A stretch of 64,000 bases of DNA from the NCBI GenBank assembly GCA_019843655.1, contig JACDQD010000102.1, forward strand, positions 7,883,501 through 7,947,500, in the 5' to 3' direction. Positions within the stretch are counted from its first letter, which is position 1; each line of letters starts with the position of its first letter. Positions 13,201 through 28,200 of this stretch are shown here, piece after piece. The notes beneath the pieces are model-generated. The model saw nothing but the letters and a program-made list of their open reading frames with translations. It was not told the DNA's origin and did no database searches. Source of the stretch: Lethocerus indicus. Taxonomy: Eukaryota > Arthropoda > Insecta > Hemiptera > Belostomatidae. Position numbers and translations under genes: made by a program.

Positions 13201-16200
13201 ATCCTCCATCCTCCCTCCGACCCTCCTCATCCTCCCCCCTCCTACCCTGCCGCCCAGACCTCAGACCACCGCTTGCCTAGACATCCCGCCTACCGCCGTC
13301 CGCGTCGCCCGTCGACACATTGACCACCGCCCCGTCGACATCCACATGATCTAATTGCTTGTCTACGACCCATCAACTTCCCCCAGCCACCCTTGCTGGA
13401 CACCGTTCACCGCCGTGCTTCCCCGATGCACCGACATCTCATCCTCCCCCGGCCTCCTACTGCCGCATCTCCCACGCCATGCCTTAGACCTTCCCCGCGC
13501 CCGTCGACCACCGTTCCTCCCTCCGCCCTTGCCGTGCCGCCCCAGACACCACCGCTTGCTCGATCTCATACCGCGGCGTTGCTGCGCCAGAACTCTGGAC
13601 CACCGCCCCGCCGTCGACATCTCCATCCTCCTCCGCCCTCGACCCCGCCCCAGACCTCCTGCCGCCATGCCGCCAGGACTACTTCCCCGCTTGTCCGTCC
13701 TCCCCTCCGGCCCCCTCCTGCCGCCGTGCCGCCAGACCTTCCCGAACCTTCACGTCTGCTACCTCCTGCGCCCCGTGCCGGTGCCAGACCTGTCTGTCGA
13801 CCCCGCGCCCGTCGAAGACTCGGCAGATCGTCCCTCACGTCTCCTCCCTCCGCCGGTGCCGCATTTGATTGTTTGCCCCGGATCGACGTCTCATCCTCCT
13901 CCGCCCGCCGTCGACATCTCATCCTCCCTCGGCTTGCCGTTTTTGGCTGCGTGTTTGCGCCGCCGTGCCGTTGCTTGCCATTCTTTCTTTCTCGACATGC
14001 CCGTCGACATCCTTCATCTGCCCTCCTGCTGCCTCCCAGAACCTTCCCCGGACACCGCTTGCCCGTCGACATCCCATGCCTCCTGCCCGCCGTGCCGCTT
14101 GCCGTGCCGCCCTCCCGGACCACCGCTTGCCCGTCACATCCTCCCCGCCTGCCGCCGAGACTACCCGCCGTTGTCCGACGTCCCCTGCCCGCCGTGCCGC
14201 CCCAGACCCTCCTGCCGCCGTTGCCCGAACTCTTCCCCGGATACTGCGCCCGTCGACATCCATCCTCTGTCCTCCGCCCGCCCTCTGCCAGACCTTCCGC
14301 CGGACCACCCAACGCGTCGACGTCTCATCCTTAGACCTTTTGCCGCCGCCCACACGTCATCCTTCGCCTTTGGCTCCCTCCGGTGCTTGCTGGCGCCAGA
14401 CCTTCCCCGGACACCCTTGATCTCCTTCATTTAAGGTTTTCTTGATCGCCCTCGGCACCGCGAGTCCGCCGATATCTTTATCATTGTTCCGCCCCAGACT
14501 TTGCCCCAGACCGCTTGCATCCCTTGAGCCCCGTCCGCCTTCTAACGCCTAGCCGCGACGTGCAGTCGACCTCTCTACATTTCGTCTCCATTCGTCGACC
14601 GCTCATCCTCCCTCCGCTCCTCCTACTTCTTGACCACTGCTTGCCCATCCACATCTCGTCCCTCCTCCCTACTCTCCCCAGACCTTCCTACCGCTTGCGT
14701 CCCTCCCTCCGCCTCGCTTCTCTGACGTGCCGCCCCAGGCCAACTTCAACCGTTGTCCTCGCCCTCCTGGCCTCGCCCGCCAGACCTGCGACCATCCACT
14801 CCCCGACCTGCCCTCCGGCCCGCGCTTGGACGCGCGCGTCGATCTCCCACTCCTCCCCGCCCTCCGTACCCGCTGCCCCAACCTTCCCCGGTCCCCTCCG
14901 CCTCCTGCCGCCGTGCCGCCAGACCTTCCCCGGACCACCGCTTGCCCGTCGACATCGACATATCTCCGCCCTCGCATCCTTGCTTTTCGCCGGTGCTTTT
15001 ACACAGGCGCTCCGTTCGAGACATCCTCTTCGTCCTCCGTCTCTTTGTTGATCTCTGCTCTTTGTTGCTTCTGAACTTTTGACTACGCTTGTTTGTTGAT
15101 ATCATCCTTCCCTTCTTGTTTTTCATTTGTTGCCACCGCTTGCCCCGTCGACATCTCAGCTTTTCTCTCTTCTCCGCCTCTTCCTTACCGCGCCGTGCCG
15201 CCTGTGAAACCCTTTGTTTCCCACACCCGCCACCCCGACCGGGCTGCAGACCTTCCCCAGGATACTCCATGCTCAGGATACCTAGACCCGGTACGTCCTA
15301 CCCGTTGCCTCCTGACCTTCCGGATACACACCGCTTTGCCCGTCACATCTCATCCTTACCTCTCGGCTGCCCCGACCGTGCATCGCGCCCGGCCGCCTGC
15401 CCCGCCGGTGCCCCGAACTCTTCCGGACCACCGCTTGCCTGTCGACCGATCCTTATCCTCCCCGCCTTGCCGTCATCTCCATCCTCCTCCGGACCTCCTG
15501 CCCGCCGTGACATCTCCGTTCGCCCGGTGCCGCCCCGGACCTTCCCCCGGACCGCTTTTCTGCGCCGTCGATCGACCTCTGCCCGCCGTGCCGCGATCTT
15601 TACTGTCTTCGATCCTCCCTCCGCCCTCCTGCCCGCCGTGCCGCCCAGCTCCTGCCCCATCCACCGCTGACCACTCCTCGGCCGTCATCTCATCCTCCCT
15701 CCGACCGTTGCCGCCCCAGACCTCCTCCCAGCCCGCTGCTCCTGTTCTGGGCAGAACCTTCCTGTAGCCAGACATCCTCCCCCCGACCGCAGAACTACGC
15801 TTGCCCTGTCGACTGATCTCATCCTCCCCTCCTGCCGTGCGCGACACTCGATTCACGCCTACATCTCACTCCCGCCGGCGTTTGCCACCATCCTCCTCCG
15901 CACCCTATCTCCGTCGGTCTGCTAGCTCTGAGGCCACTTACCCATCCTGCTGCTCTGCCAACCATTTGACTCCCGCCCTTGCTCGACCACATGCCGTTGC
16001 TGCCGCCCGAACCTGCTGCACCGCTTGTCACATCCCTCACTTTGACCCCGCCGTGCCATAAGTCGCTTGCCATGCCGCTCCCCGGACCGCCCCAGGATGC
16101 ATCTCCCTGCTCCGCTGCCGCCCAGATCCCCTGATCGCTGTCTCTCACATCCTCCCCGTCGTCCGTCCCCCACTGAGCCACCACCGCTGCCCGTCGCCTG

Positions 16201-19200
16201 CTTGGAATCGGCGCTCTCCATCCTCCATCGACCTCTGGCCTCATCCTCCTCCGCCCTCCTATTCGTCGACTTGCCCGTCCTGAACCCTCCCATGGTACTT
16301 GACCAACTGACTTGCCTACATCTCACATCCTCCCTCCGCCCTCCTACATGCCCCCGAACCTTCCCAGACCACCGCTTGCGACATATCTCATTACTCCACA
16401 AGGCCCCTGAACATCGAGACCTTCAACTCTCCTCACTCGTCTTGCCGCCCAGACCTTCGTCCTTGCGTCGATTCCTCCCGGATACCCGCTTGGCATCTCT
16501 GCCCTCTCAGATTCTTGCCCGTCGACATCCGGTTCTTTAAGACCTTCATATTGCCCGCTTTTGTTTCTTTTCGTCCTCTCACATCCTCCCTCCGTGCCGT
16601 TGCGTGGCGCCCAAGGGGCTGCTTCTTTTGGACGCCGCTTGACTCCGCGACCTCATCCTCCTCCGTAGACCTTGCCCCCTGGAGACCTTCCCCGGACCAC
16701 CGCTTGCCCGCACATCGCCGGCTGCGATCATCTACCCCAGACCACCGCTTGACATCCGCCGCCCCAGACCTGAACGACATTCACATAGACACATTTGCTT
16801 GCCGTCAACTCATACATTCTCTCCTTCCCCGGATCGCTCCGCCTCTACCCCCTCCTGCCTGACCACCGCTTGCCGTCTGGCCTCTCCGCCGCCGTGCCGC
16901 CCTCATCCTCCCTCCGAACCTTCCCCGGACCACCGCCGTGCTTGTCGACATCTCATCCTCCCTCCGGCCTCACCTGCCGTGCCGCTTGAACCTTCCCCGG
17001 ACCACCGCTTGCCCGTCGACATCTCATCCTCCCCGGCCACCCGCCGTTCCGCCTGAACCTTCCCCGGACCTGCTTGCCCGTCGACATCTCACATCCTCCC
17101 TGCCTACCTACCGCCGTGAACCTTCCCGGACCACCGCTTGCCCGTCGACATCTCACATCCTCCCTCCGCCCTCCTACCCGCCGTGCCGCCCCGAACCTTC
17201 CCCCGGACCACCGCTTGCCCGTCGACATCTCACATCCTCCCCCCGGCCTCCTACCCGCCGTGCCGCCCCGAACCCTCCCCTGGACCACCCGGCTATTGAA
17301 TTTATATGTGGATATAACTCACAAGGTTTTTTATTAGACTGAATAAAACTATTTGTCAACAACCGTGTAAAACTGATAGACTGTTCGTCGTATCTGAATA
17401 ATGACGAAATATTACCGCTATACCGCACAATGCTCTTTGAAATATTTGATTCAGTTTGTTGTACTCAAAACATATTAATTTCATAGAAATTAAAATTATA
17501 ATTGTAAATTAACGAATTAATGCGGCGATTCAAGGTATGAATGTGGTCGGAGGGGGGAGGCGTAAATTCGATGCCGAGGCCGAAGAATTGAGGCGAATTC
17601 ATACAGCCGGGGGCAACCAATTATTCCTCAGCCCTCTGGCTGAAGTAACAATTAATGATTAAAACGCTCACGAACCGAAGCGATCCCCTTTCAGAAACCG
17701 AACCCCTCAAATCATTAGCCTCGCCTTCTCCACCTCGCAATTTTCGAGTGACTTTCAATGGCTTTCCCCTAGAAAGAGCTTTATTCTTTGTTCAGTTCTT
17801 CACAAATAGAATCGCCCGGCCGATGTATTCACATTATTCGCATCCTTTTTTATTCTATGAATGGAAGTGATACGGGATAATAATAACTAAATCAGTACCA
17901 TTCTTGAAAAATAAATGCAAACAATATCGTTTTTCATAGAAATTTCTGAAGTGTTATTAATACTAGTCAATGAATGAAAGGTTTCTTAAAATTCATAGTA
18001 ATTCTGAGTTTCGTTTGAAATATATTTATAACTTATCACAACTGAGCCAAATCGACAGTATGTGTTATTTGATGAATTCCTTGCTACTCATTTTAAATAA
18101 TAATTTTAGATTATTAAGTATAAAGAATCTCTAGAAATTATCAGGTTTACAGACGAACTTTAGTTGTTTAATATTGTCAAAGAAAAGCGATATTATTATT
18201 TTAGAAACAACACTAGTTTCATCCAATAAATATTTCATGTCATTATTCATATTTTATCGAAGACTACGTACTTCTATATTTCTTTTATTTTGCGTCATAA
18301 TCATATTATTCGCATAACAATTAACTTTTGTTAATTGAGAATAAAAAACATTTTAGGAAAAATTTCTATTATATATTTTGTAGTTACTGTACTTTGTTTA
18401 AGGAGGAATGGATGATGTATAAAAGAATTAAGTGCCCCGACTGTAAATATGCCCGGAGAATGAAACGCCGGGAGCTTTAATTTGGTATGTTAACACCCAT
18501 CCGCGGGGTATTTTGAGACCGCCGTCGTGGGTCGAAAGAAGTGGCCGGTTCGCATTCATCATCTCTTGATTACTTTTCGGGCGTAATTTATTCTTTTCTG
18601 GCTTAAACGCTCCGGTCTCCCCGCCAGCCATTGTCGAGTCAACGGCCCTCATTAGCCGGGGGCGGCGGGAAGTCCGGGGGGAAGGGGCCGGCGGAAAAGG
18701 CGTCCGCCGTTTCTTCAGCCAGTACTGCCAACGCGGACTCTCCCTAGTCTAATGTCCGCACCCGAAGAGAGTTTTTAGCCGGCGTTTCTTCGGCGGTGAA
18801 TAATTTCGGCCATGATGGGGCCCACTCTAATGGATTTCTTCTTGATCCGACTGCCCCCCAGAGGCCGCCCCATCGCGCTTTATTGCTCGGCCAAGGCGCT
18901 CGAAGAAAACTCGGATACGGCCCTTTTTTAGCCTTAACGTCCCAGTTGTAGCTTGTAATTGAAAACGATTCGCCGAAGTTTATTCTTATAGAGAAAAATC
19001 GTTTTACACCTGCCCCTTCACAGGGGATGATGTGTAAATTTTCCATTGTACCGAGTACCGAGTCCCTTAGATTACTGGACAGTACTGAGATAGCAGACCG
19101 GAGGATTACAAATTATTTGAATGTGGTCTTTGGCTGTTACATATCAAACTTTACGTTACGTCATATTAGCCAATCTACGTTATATTTTCTGTCTTTCTCC

Positions 19201-22200
19201 TTTCTTCTGTGATGAACTTCTGTCTTTTGCTAGATCGTCTTAGGTTACTCACCATCTTCAGCCTATCCGTACGGGGGTGAGGCGGTCTGGAACACGGTAT
19301 GCCTCTGTGGCATCCTGTCTTCCATGGTATACTTTTTTCCTATCCGACGGTTGACATGTTTTGTACTGTTGCAGGACGCGCACGGTAACACTGCGCTGCA
19401 CTTGGCGGTGAGTCAGGAGAAGGTGCCGTGGGAGTGCGTGGTCGAGCTGGTGGAGAGGGGCGCTAGGGTGGCGGTTGCCAACGGGCGGGGGCAGAGGCCC
19501 GCCGACCTGGCCAACCTCCTGCCCACCCTACAGCACAACATGCTCGCACACGCCTGGCCAAACATCGACCCGGTACAAACACAAACAGGTCACTACACCC
19601 ATTTTACCTCTCGCCCAACCCCCCGACCCCACCCCACCAAACCCTTCCCAACACGCCACCGACACGGGTAGAAACTGCTCTGCATGTACGCTCATCTCCC
19701 CCAAGTACCGCTTCTATAATTCAGAGCCATCTCGTTACGTACAACTACAGTCGTGATAATGATAAGGCCTCCGCTGCGACAGAATGGGGTGGAATTGGGA
19801 GGGACACTGTAATTTCCGCTCATAATTACCCGTTTCGTCTTAAGCTAGACCAGTCAATAACGTAGACTTGTCGAAAGCCGGCATTACAGAACTCAATTTC
19901 CGAAAAACTCAGTCTGGAAACTTAAAACATATTTCCGCTCGCGCCAACATGACCTAAATTAGACCGGTTTCGGTTGGTCGTCATTTTCAATAAATTTCCG
20001 TCGGACACACGGGCCGAAAATAAATTATATAGTGAAAAAAAAACGAGTGAAATTGTTCGAAGCAAATACCCCCTTGTTATCCCCAATTATAATCTCCAAT
20101 ATTTCACAAATTGCCGCCGTCCGCAAAAAATTAGAGGATAACAATACAGCTGATAACCGACTTACACCGTGCGCTGAATATTGATGAGCTCGTATTAATT
20201 TACTCGTTCGCACTCGATACATCGGCGGTTCGTGTGTCTCCTTGGCTCTGTCCTGTATTGTTCGTATTTAAACGCAGTAGTTAACGCAGTCATTTGACAT
20301 ATAGGTCTTGATAGAAATTTTGAATGAAATATTGAAACGAACATCGGGTAGATGATATATATGGTATAGGCCGGAAATACTGGACGAAACGAATTTGAAT
20401 GAAGGAATATAGCGGCAAAGTACGTAATAAAGGCAGAAGCGAAACGGCGGGAGATTGAGATAACGACGGAGTTCTCAATTCGAAACGAAATATGATTGTC
20501 GAGCAGCCGTCCGAAATAACTTTCGCCCCCTTTCAATTCTCGTTTAAATATCCACATCAAAACGGTACCCTGGTCGGGTGCGAGCTGTGTAAAATTGGGC
20601 GCTTCCACGCCGCTGAACTTCCCCGGTGTCAATTTTTATTACCGCAGTTTGTTCAGTTGCGATGAACATTGATAGCACAAAACGGTCTAACTCACATTAC
20701 ATTATAAAAGAGTAAATGGAACGTAAATTGAAAGCCAAATATTTTTATTAAGGAACAAAGGTGCAAGGAACAATTCCTCAAATCCTTCCGTCTCTGTTAT
20801 TTATTTAGCTCCCCATTAAAGATTTTATTATACATATAGCACAACCGGCCTTATTCGTAAATTATTTTATTATATATATTTTGTTTATAAACTGGAATAT
20901 AGGCATATAGAAAATGTCGAAAAAATAAATTACAAATAGTGATATTTAGGATGCGGTTAATTATTTGCTAATGTCAGCCATTACGTGTTCTTCTTACCCT
21001 ATTCCATCCGGGGGCGATGTCATTCGTCACACGTCCCTCCCAGAGAGGCGGAGAATTTCCCAATCTATTTCTTCCAGTCTCTTCCCGTGACTGTCCCCTG
21101 GCTCCTAAATATGTCTCCCCGCTGGAAGGGGAGGAATCGGTCAATTTTTTGCCGACTCCTATCCCGCCTTCGTCCGGTTTTTTTTTGCGCCCGGCCCCCG
21201 AAGAGCCACACCAATAATAGATATATTGAGGTGGGTGTGAATGGAAATGGGGGCCCGAAACAAATAGGGGACGACAGGGGTATACGCGAGGGGCGGGCCG
21301 GTGAAGACCCCGGATTGGAATGTTTCCATCGTTAAAGTGAGACAGGGAGGATTTATCGATATACGAGTTGAAGAATTGTTTTATTTCCGATTCAGCGGTC
21401 AGTGGAATGCTAGTGTTAGGAGAATTCGCGTGGACCAATTTTGCAGAATTAAATTTGGTATACTCATCGCACAGTGAAGAAAAATCATGCCAAAACTGTT
21501 TTATTAACACAAAATTAAATATTAAACCAAAAGTCGAAATTTTATCAGTTATCATCAGACATAGCGAACGTTTTAGTAATCGCCTCTTCGTTTAATTTTA
21601 AACGAATTGTACATTTACGCATCGCAAGTACAGCAATTCCGATCCCCGTTTAACAGTACTCTTTTGCCTCATTGCCCACATTTCCTACTGCAAGGCCGTA
21701 AAATTAACTGGCGAGGGCCCGCCAGCGGTATACACATACCCGACCGAATTTTGTTTACGCCTTTCATCGCTCCAAGAGCGGTGCACTCGGCCGATAAAAG
21801 CTTGGACGCGGGCCCTGAGTGTGTTTACAGCGGGCCTCTCCGGCCGGTTTCAGGTGGGGGTGCCAGCAGTATCAGTTCTGGCGGGCAGAGGGGCAGCACG
21901 ACGCCGGCCAGGATACTGAGGAAGCTGAGGAACACGGGCAAGGTGGGAGGCGGAGGCGGAGGCGGTGGCGGGGGCGGGGGCGGCATCGGCCAGGGCGTTG
22001 AGAGCGGCGAGGAGGGCTCGTGCGCGTCCGGCGAACAGAGGGAACTGTCGTCGACGGGGTCGGCGAGGAGCAGGTCCAGCATAAACAGAAGTCCCGACAT
22101 GAACAAGGTAACACCAATTCATTGTTATTCCCTCGTCATTTTATTATATCGCCGAGTTTATATTGGAGGAGTCGGAATATTACAACATAGGCATTGCTTT

Positions 22201-25200
22201 AAACAGGACGAACATACGGTTAAAATTAGATTCCAAATGGGCCGCAAAGTGATAATTGAACTGCAAAACTTTAAGTACATATGTCGTATTGAGTAAATTG
22301 AAAATTAGTTTATGGTACACACTATACCTAAACCGATCTGGACATACGGACTCGAACTGTCGGGTTCGGCCAAACCGACAAATATCCACAAAATCCAAAC
22401 CTTACAGTCAAAAATATTAAGGACAATAACCGACGCACCCTATTATGTCTTCAACCTTGCCCTACGCACATGATCTTAAAGTCCCGTTTGTCCGAGACCT
22501 CGCCATACAACGATACAGCAATTTCCACTCACGACTCAACCATCACCCTAATCCACTAGTCCAAACCCTACTATCTCCCGACATCCCAAACGTTACTTAC
22601 AGACGCCTGAAATGGAAGTGGCCACGCGACCTAAATGTTTAAATAAATAAAATTTAAAAAAAAAAGAAAAAAAAGGGGGGGTGAAACCAGTGGGTTTCTC
22701 CTCTAATTGTTGTCTATTGTAGTTAGTGCCTATACCAATGTTGCTTGTTGTATCATTTTACAGTTGTAACAAAGGAATGAAAAAACAGTTTATGGTATTT
22801 TTTGAGGTATTATCGAGGATTCGAAATACCGCCATATTTTGCTTTCCGGTTATAGTCACGTTTTCGGTAAGTCGATATGACTTATCAAAATTTCGATGTA
22901 CTGCTCACTCTTCTTGCTGACTGATACTGGTCCTATGCTGGACTGGTTCGTCAATAAATTGATGTTACTGTGGTTCACTAAAAATGTCATTGAGGAACCG
23001 AAACCGGTCGAGAGGAAGATGGGAAATACTATTACGATAGTAAAACATAAAATGGCCACGACCACGCTATTTATCACTGTATTCTTTGTCGAAATCGATA
23101 AACAATTTCCCAGCGCGTGGCACTAATTTATATTTGAATAGTTCGAACATATTCATTGAGGCGGAAATCATTTGGAGTAGGAGAGGTTTTGTCAACTGCG
23201 TTCCAAATGTTTGAACTAGATTGGGTAGTTTGAATTATGTATTCGCTTTCGTCAAATATTCAATTTTGCCGTTATACATATATATAGGTGGGAAATGTAT
23301 GTAAATCAATGTACTTCTCGTTACCCGTATAATTAATGGGCTTCGAGTTTCGTCACCCTGACCCCGACCGGCATTGTGAAATGTCCCTCTGCCTACGTTT
23401 AATAGTACGTGAAAACTAATTTCCCGAGCCTGGGTGAACTAATATGTCTTATACATCATTTAAACCTTAGTTCGGAAATCGTAAAATACGGTGGTAATTC
23501 GTAAATTATGAATACGTGAAATCTATACTAGCCGGATAGAAACAATACTAGATAGCGTCTATTGATCTATTGTTAAACTGATGCTATAAATGTCATCGAA
23601 AAATTATTCATTCGCTAATCAGTTACTTGTAAATATTTGAGAAATGGTTTTTTGATAAGGGAATTTTTGGATTTATAATTCTCCATAATAGACGGCTTTT
23701 TTATTTACAGGAAAAGATTGGCGAATTCTTGTTCGTACATCACTAACGACTTTAGCCATTGTGTTTGAATTTGTTAATCCGTGAGTAGAGAAATCCCGTT
23801 CTTCCCGGAGGCCTTTTGATAGATTTTATCCGGCTCCTCTCGGAACTAAGGATTAAAGGGATTTACACTGTTTACTAGCAGGTGTATATTTCCGTTCGCT
23901 TAAGCCCCTATTGGCCGTAAATCCCATGTTACATTCGCCAATATTGACAGTAAACCCGACGGAATTTCAGTGCTAAGGCCAGTAATTATTAGAGAGGTTT
24001 AAAAGGTCACTAATAATACTGTAGTTATTAAAATGAAAACAGTACAATACAAAATTTGTATAATTAAAATTATCTTCCAGATCTTGCTTTCCTGCTTATT
24101 AATTAAATGATTTCAGTATTTGAATTTTAATAAGTACACTGGATTCAATGATCACTTCCAGTTTGTGCTTATTTGTTCTGACAGAGTTAATAAACTCGCG
24201 ACAGGTAATCGGATAAAAAAGTATAAACCTAAATTAGAAGGCCAATATTTCTCTGACCGTCCTATACCTTAGTGATTCGGTACGGAATTGACCGATATAT
24301 ATATGGTTGTGACCACTGAATATTCAGGGAGGAGATGGCCTAGGGGAATGACTTTGAACGGTGGGAGTGTGCTTTGCTGACTTAGCAACCTGGGGCTGAT
24401 CGGGCGCTTAATTCGACCAGACAGTGGGGAAGGTCGGGCCGGCCGACGCCATAGGCGGTCGGCGGGCGGGGCTCGGGGGGCTTAATTGGACGAAGTAATG
24501 AGATCGTCCCCCCTTCATACAGAACAGAATGGGCCACACAATAGCCGCAGCCAAATGCCGGCAGGAACGTCCAATGAATTTGTCCGACCTCATCCTCTAA
24601 ACAATTTTTTTCACAGCTAAACTGTAACAGCCGCCTACAAACAAGTCGTCGGGGTCATCAAGACGTGAAAATTCAGTAACTTGGTGTTTCGAACTATAAA
24701 ATTATACTACCGGCACTTTGGCAACTTTATTTACAAATATATTCATTACACTCGTCAAAGATTTGTGAATTGTATTCAGAATTTTATGGCATATCTTATT
24801 CGAATATTACAAACGCTTATATTTCTTACAATCTATTGGCCAAATAGTATAAATAATAATTCTTTTTATCGTTAAGAAAATATTTTACTCTTTGAAATTG
24901 AAGGCGTTAGGATTTTTCCATTTTATTCTTTGCGATATTAATGTTTTCCGTTCTCCAATATTTTACATCCGTTCTCTTATATTATACAGCCACACCGCGC
25001 TTATAAAATCATTCCTTGTATATGTGTATATGGAGGTAGCGATTGTGATTCGCAAATCGTAGCACATTATGGAGCTCACGTAGACCCCCGCCTCCATTCC
25101 GGTCTTGTGTAAAATAAGTTTGTCTGTCGGTGCAGACTGCAGTAAGCGGGTGTTAGGGGCAAAAGCCAGTCTTTATTTCCTCATTTCCGGCTGCGGAACT

Positions 25201-28200
25201 TTTCCCCAACTTTTCAGGCGGGCGCCTGATTTTTCGACGCCGTAAAACTGCGCCTTGCATAACACCGGTGTAGTGCGGGCGTAGCCTACCTCCCGCCCCC
25301 GCCCGCCGCCTGGCCTCGTAAACTGAGCTCTGGCTACTCTCCATAAACTATGGCCTTGGGAGGATTATCATTTCTCTGCGTTTTTATTTTCCCGACGCCT
25401 TTTGACGAGCATCCAAACTCTCTCCCTACGGCCGCGTCCGCATCTGTCATTTTACACCGGCCTTCCTCTATCTCCCTCTCTCTCTCTCTTCCGCTCTCGT
25501 TCATTCTAAACATCTTTTTTCGTTTCGTTCCTTTTTTCACTCATCTACTCTCCCGCCGGTGTCTATCTATCTAGAACGGCGAGCGTGCAGTTATCTGCCG
25601 GGCAAAATATATATGGGCTCAAGCGCGGCACGAATATTTTATATGCAGTTCGCGTGCAGTCGGTAGTGTGCTCATGTACTTTATATAAAGGAAACGTATG
25701 GTGGGGCGAGAAATTTTATTTCAGTGGAATAAATGTGTTGTCATAACACATTTCGTTCATTTAAGAATCTTTATTCATACATCGAATCTGGGTAAATCAA
25801 GCACATTTAATTCTTCGTGGCGTTAATAATAAATTGAGGTAATTAAGCGTCTAGACGGGGCTATTAACTACAGGGAAGAAATACCGGTCTAATTGGTTTT
25901 CATTTGGCTAAACGTCGGCCGAACTATGTTATAACTTATCTCTAGGGCATGGTACAAGGAGGAAGTCTTGTATTGTGATGAACTGAAACCTGCCGGAGCC
26001 GCGCAATTTTCACGTGCAGCAGAGTTCCCCCCCCCGGGGTCCATTTCATCGGACGGCCCACACCAACGCAGGATCCTTTTGTTTGTCAAACACAAATGTT
26101 TGACGACGAAATGAAAAATATCACAATTTCGAACCGGGCAAAACGCCACCGTCCGGAATTCGCCGCCGGCTGGAAATCGATTCAACCGACGACGATATGC
26201 CCATTCCGCGTCTATTTTCGACTTCGTGTTGACTCACTTCGAGTTTATCTTCCAAGCCTTATGATGATGTAATAGGCATCTTGTCAGGCAAAACTGCCTG
26301 TGTCCACTGTTCTCTGCAGAATGATAATCCGTGCATGTCAATATACATGTTTATATATGTCAAAAATATTTTTTATTGATAAGATTAATGCATAAATTCG
26401 GCAGTCAACCTTTTCTTAATAATTTCTTTTCCAAATTTTTTTTAGTTTAAAACAATTAACAACAAATTATTTCGGTGTCGCATATATTTTTGCAGAAATT
26501 TTATTGCAAATAACAATATGTAAACATACATATACATACAAAATACAAATTATATGCGCATAAAACTATATTTTTTGTTTCATTCAATTTTGAAAAAGGT
26601 AAATTTTCGTTGGGCCTTGTAATTTGTTTTTGCTGAAAACGGAATAGCGGGTCAAATAAGGTCGGGTACCTATGCTAAATTAAAGGGAATAAATAATGCA
26701 CGGCGCAGTCGACTTACTAACCCGCACGACAGATCCGTCTTGCGGGCTCAGTATCACATGTCTGTCGGCTATTGAATTTGTCTTGCGAGTTCAGAAATTC
26801 GTGGCGACATTTCCCATTCCATTAGCCAGCGTACACTACCCGCAGCGTTGTACAATTGTGTTAATCGCCCATCATGTGCAAACACCTTCGGCCTCCCACA
26901 AAATTGGTATATTTCAAAAGTTAAAGCTGTTATTTTTTTATTTTATGGAGGTCCCGTGAAATATGGAGGGCTGGCTATGTCGGGGGTGGAAAAGTTGGTA
27001 ATATTAAATTCTGGCCCGCCCATTGGGGGGTAGTGAACTCCGGCGGGATGATGGATGGCGTGGGGCGGTCAACTCCCGGATGACCTTTCGCCGAGCGCGC
27101 CGGCTGAAAATTCCACAGACTTGCACTTAAATAAAAGTCGCTCGACACTTCAAGTACCGCACTTTCCGAATAACGGAGTCGGAGACTATGAACAGCCAGC
27201 CGTGTTGACTGAATTGAGTCGGTCGTGCGTAAATGACATGACAAGAACAAAGCGATCTTGCCGAGTAACCTCTTCGAAATCACGTTTCATGTCCTTATTC
27301 TTTATATTTCAGGAAAATGGCGATCTGAAAAAACGCGAATTCGACCCCAGGAGAAAGGGCACGAAAAAGAGATTCTGCAGGGAGCTGACACGGGAACGGC
27401 AGCCATCGCAGTTATCAGGTTAACATTTTGCTTATTTTACAGAAACAATTACAGTAATCATTTCCAAGTTTAATTTATGAAATAATTGTATTACGATGAT
27501 AACCGCATATATAACACCGCACATAGAATTAAATGTATCATTTATAGTCCTAAAATATGGAATGTTTATATTAATAATTACAGTATAAAACAGTAGGTGT
27601 CCAGCAGCACTGATAAGATACACTACGAGTAATGCTATATTACTAGTTTATTTGCGAAGTGAAACATTTTCTCATTCATTTATAGCAAAAACTTTGATTT
27701 CCGCCCTTTCTTTCCTCAGTCTATAAGTCGATTGCATTTACCGGGTGACCCGTGGGAGGAAATCGGGCCTTAGTAGTGTGATCCGGAGCGGAGTACGTGG
27801 CCGGCGGACGATAAAACGGCTACCGTTTCCAGGAGCTAACCGCAATTTCCCCGAATTTCAACCCTCCCCCTTCCCCAAAGTCGGCCTGCAGATCTGCGGC
27901 CACCATTTTTATGTTATGAGCCCAGCCACCGCCTCCCGCACCTCCTTTTTCCTTTACTCCCTCCGTGCAAAGATTGCCAAGCCCTACTCCCGTCCTCTCC
28001 GTGCCGTTCCGATTCTGCGGATAAGCGGCGAATGAAAATGTTATTTCAGCGGAAAAAGTATAAATTTGTTGAGCAGTACAGGTTTTCCGGATAGTTGTCG
28101 CCCTCGTAATTGTGTAGTTCTACTTTTAGAAATGAAGTAAAGCTGTGTTTTACCGGCCCTCTAGACATTATAAGTCCGCACAATATATACGACGTGATAA

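Larger units (their letters stand above)
10315..19374 (+). other. Intron 3, carrying duplicated block copy B and a 5.2-kb satellite
   Basis: This 9.1-kb intron lies between two phase-matched ankyrin exons. It holds a short repeat pair (11521-11585 and 12005-12055), the 330-bp block copy B (11605-11937) and the 77-bp satellite (12061-17289). The flanks (10.3-11.5 and 17.3-19.4 kb) are ordinary AT-rich sequence, with GC-richer patches near 18.6-18.9 kb. I see no exon. All long open frames inside the satellite come from its low-complexity, GC-rich, stop-poor composition. Confidence 0.7.

Noticed and set aside
12079..16862. Many long open frames on both strands, including one of about 359 codons at 13355-14434
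   Set aside because: All lie in the satellite. They arise from GC-rich, stop-poor repeats, overlap in every frame and encode only Pro/Ser/Arg or Gly/Arg low-complexity sequence.
20974..21555. Reverse-strand open frame of 193 codons
   Set aside because: No recognisable motif, composition like the surrounding intron, and no flanking regulatory or splice signals.
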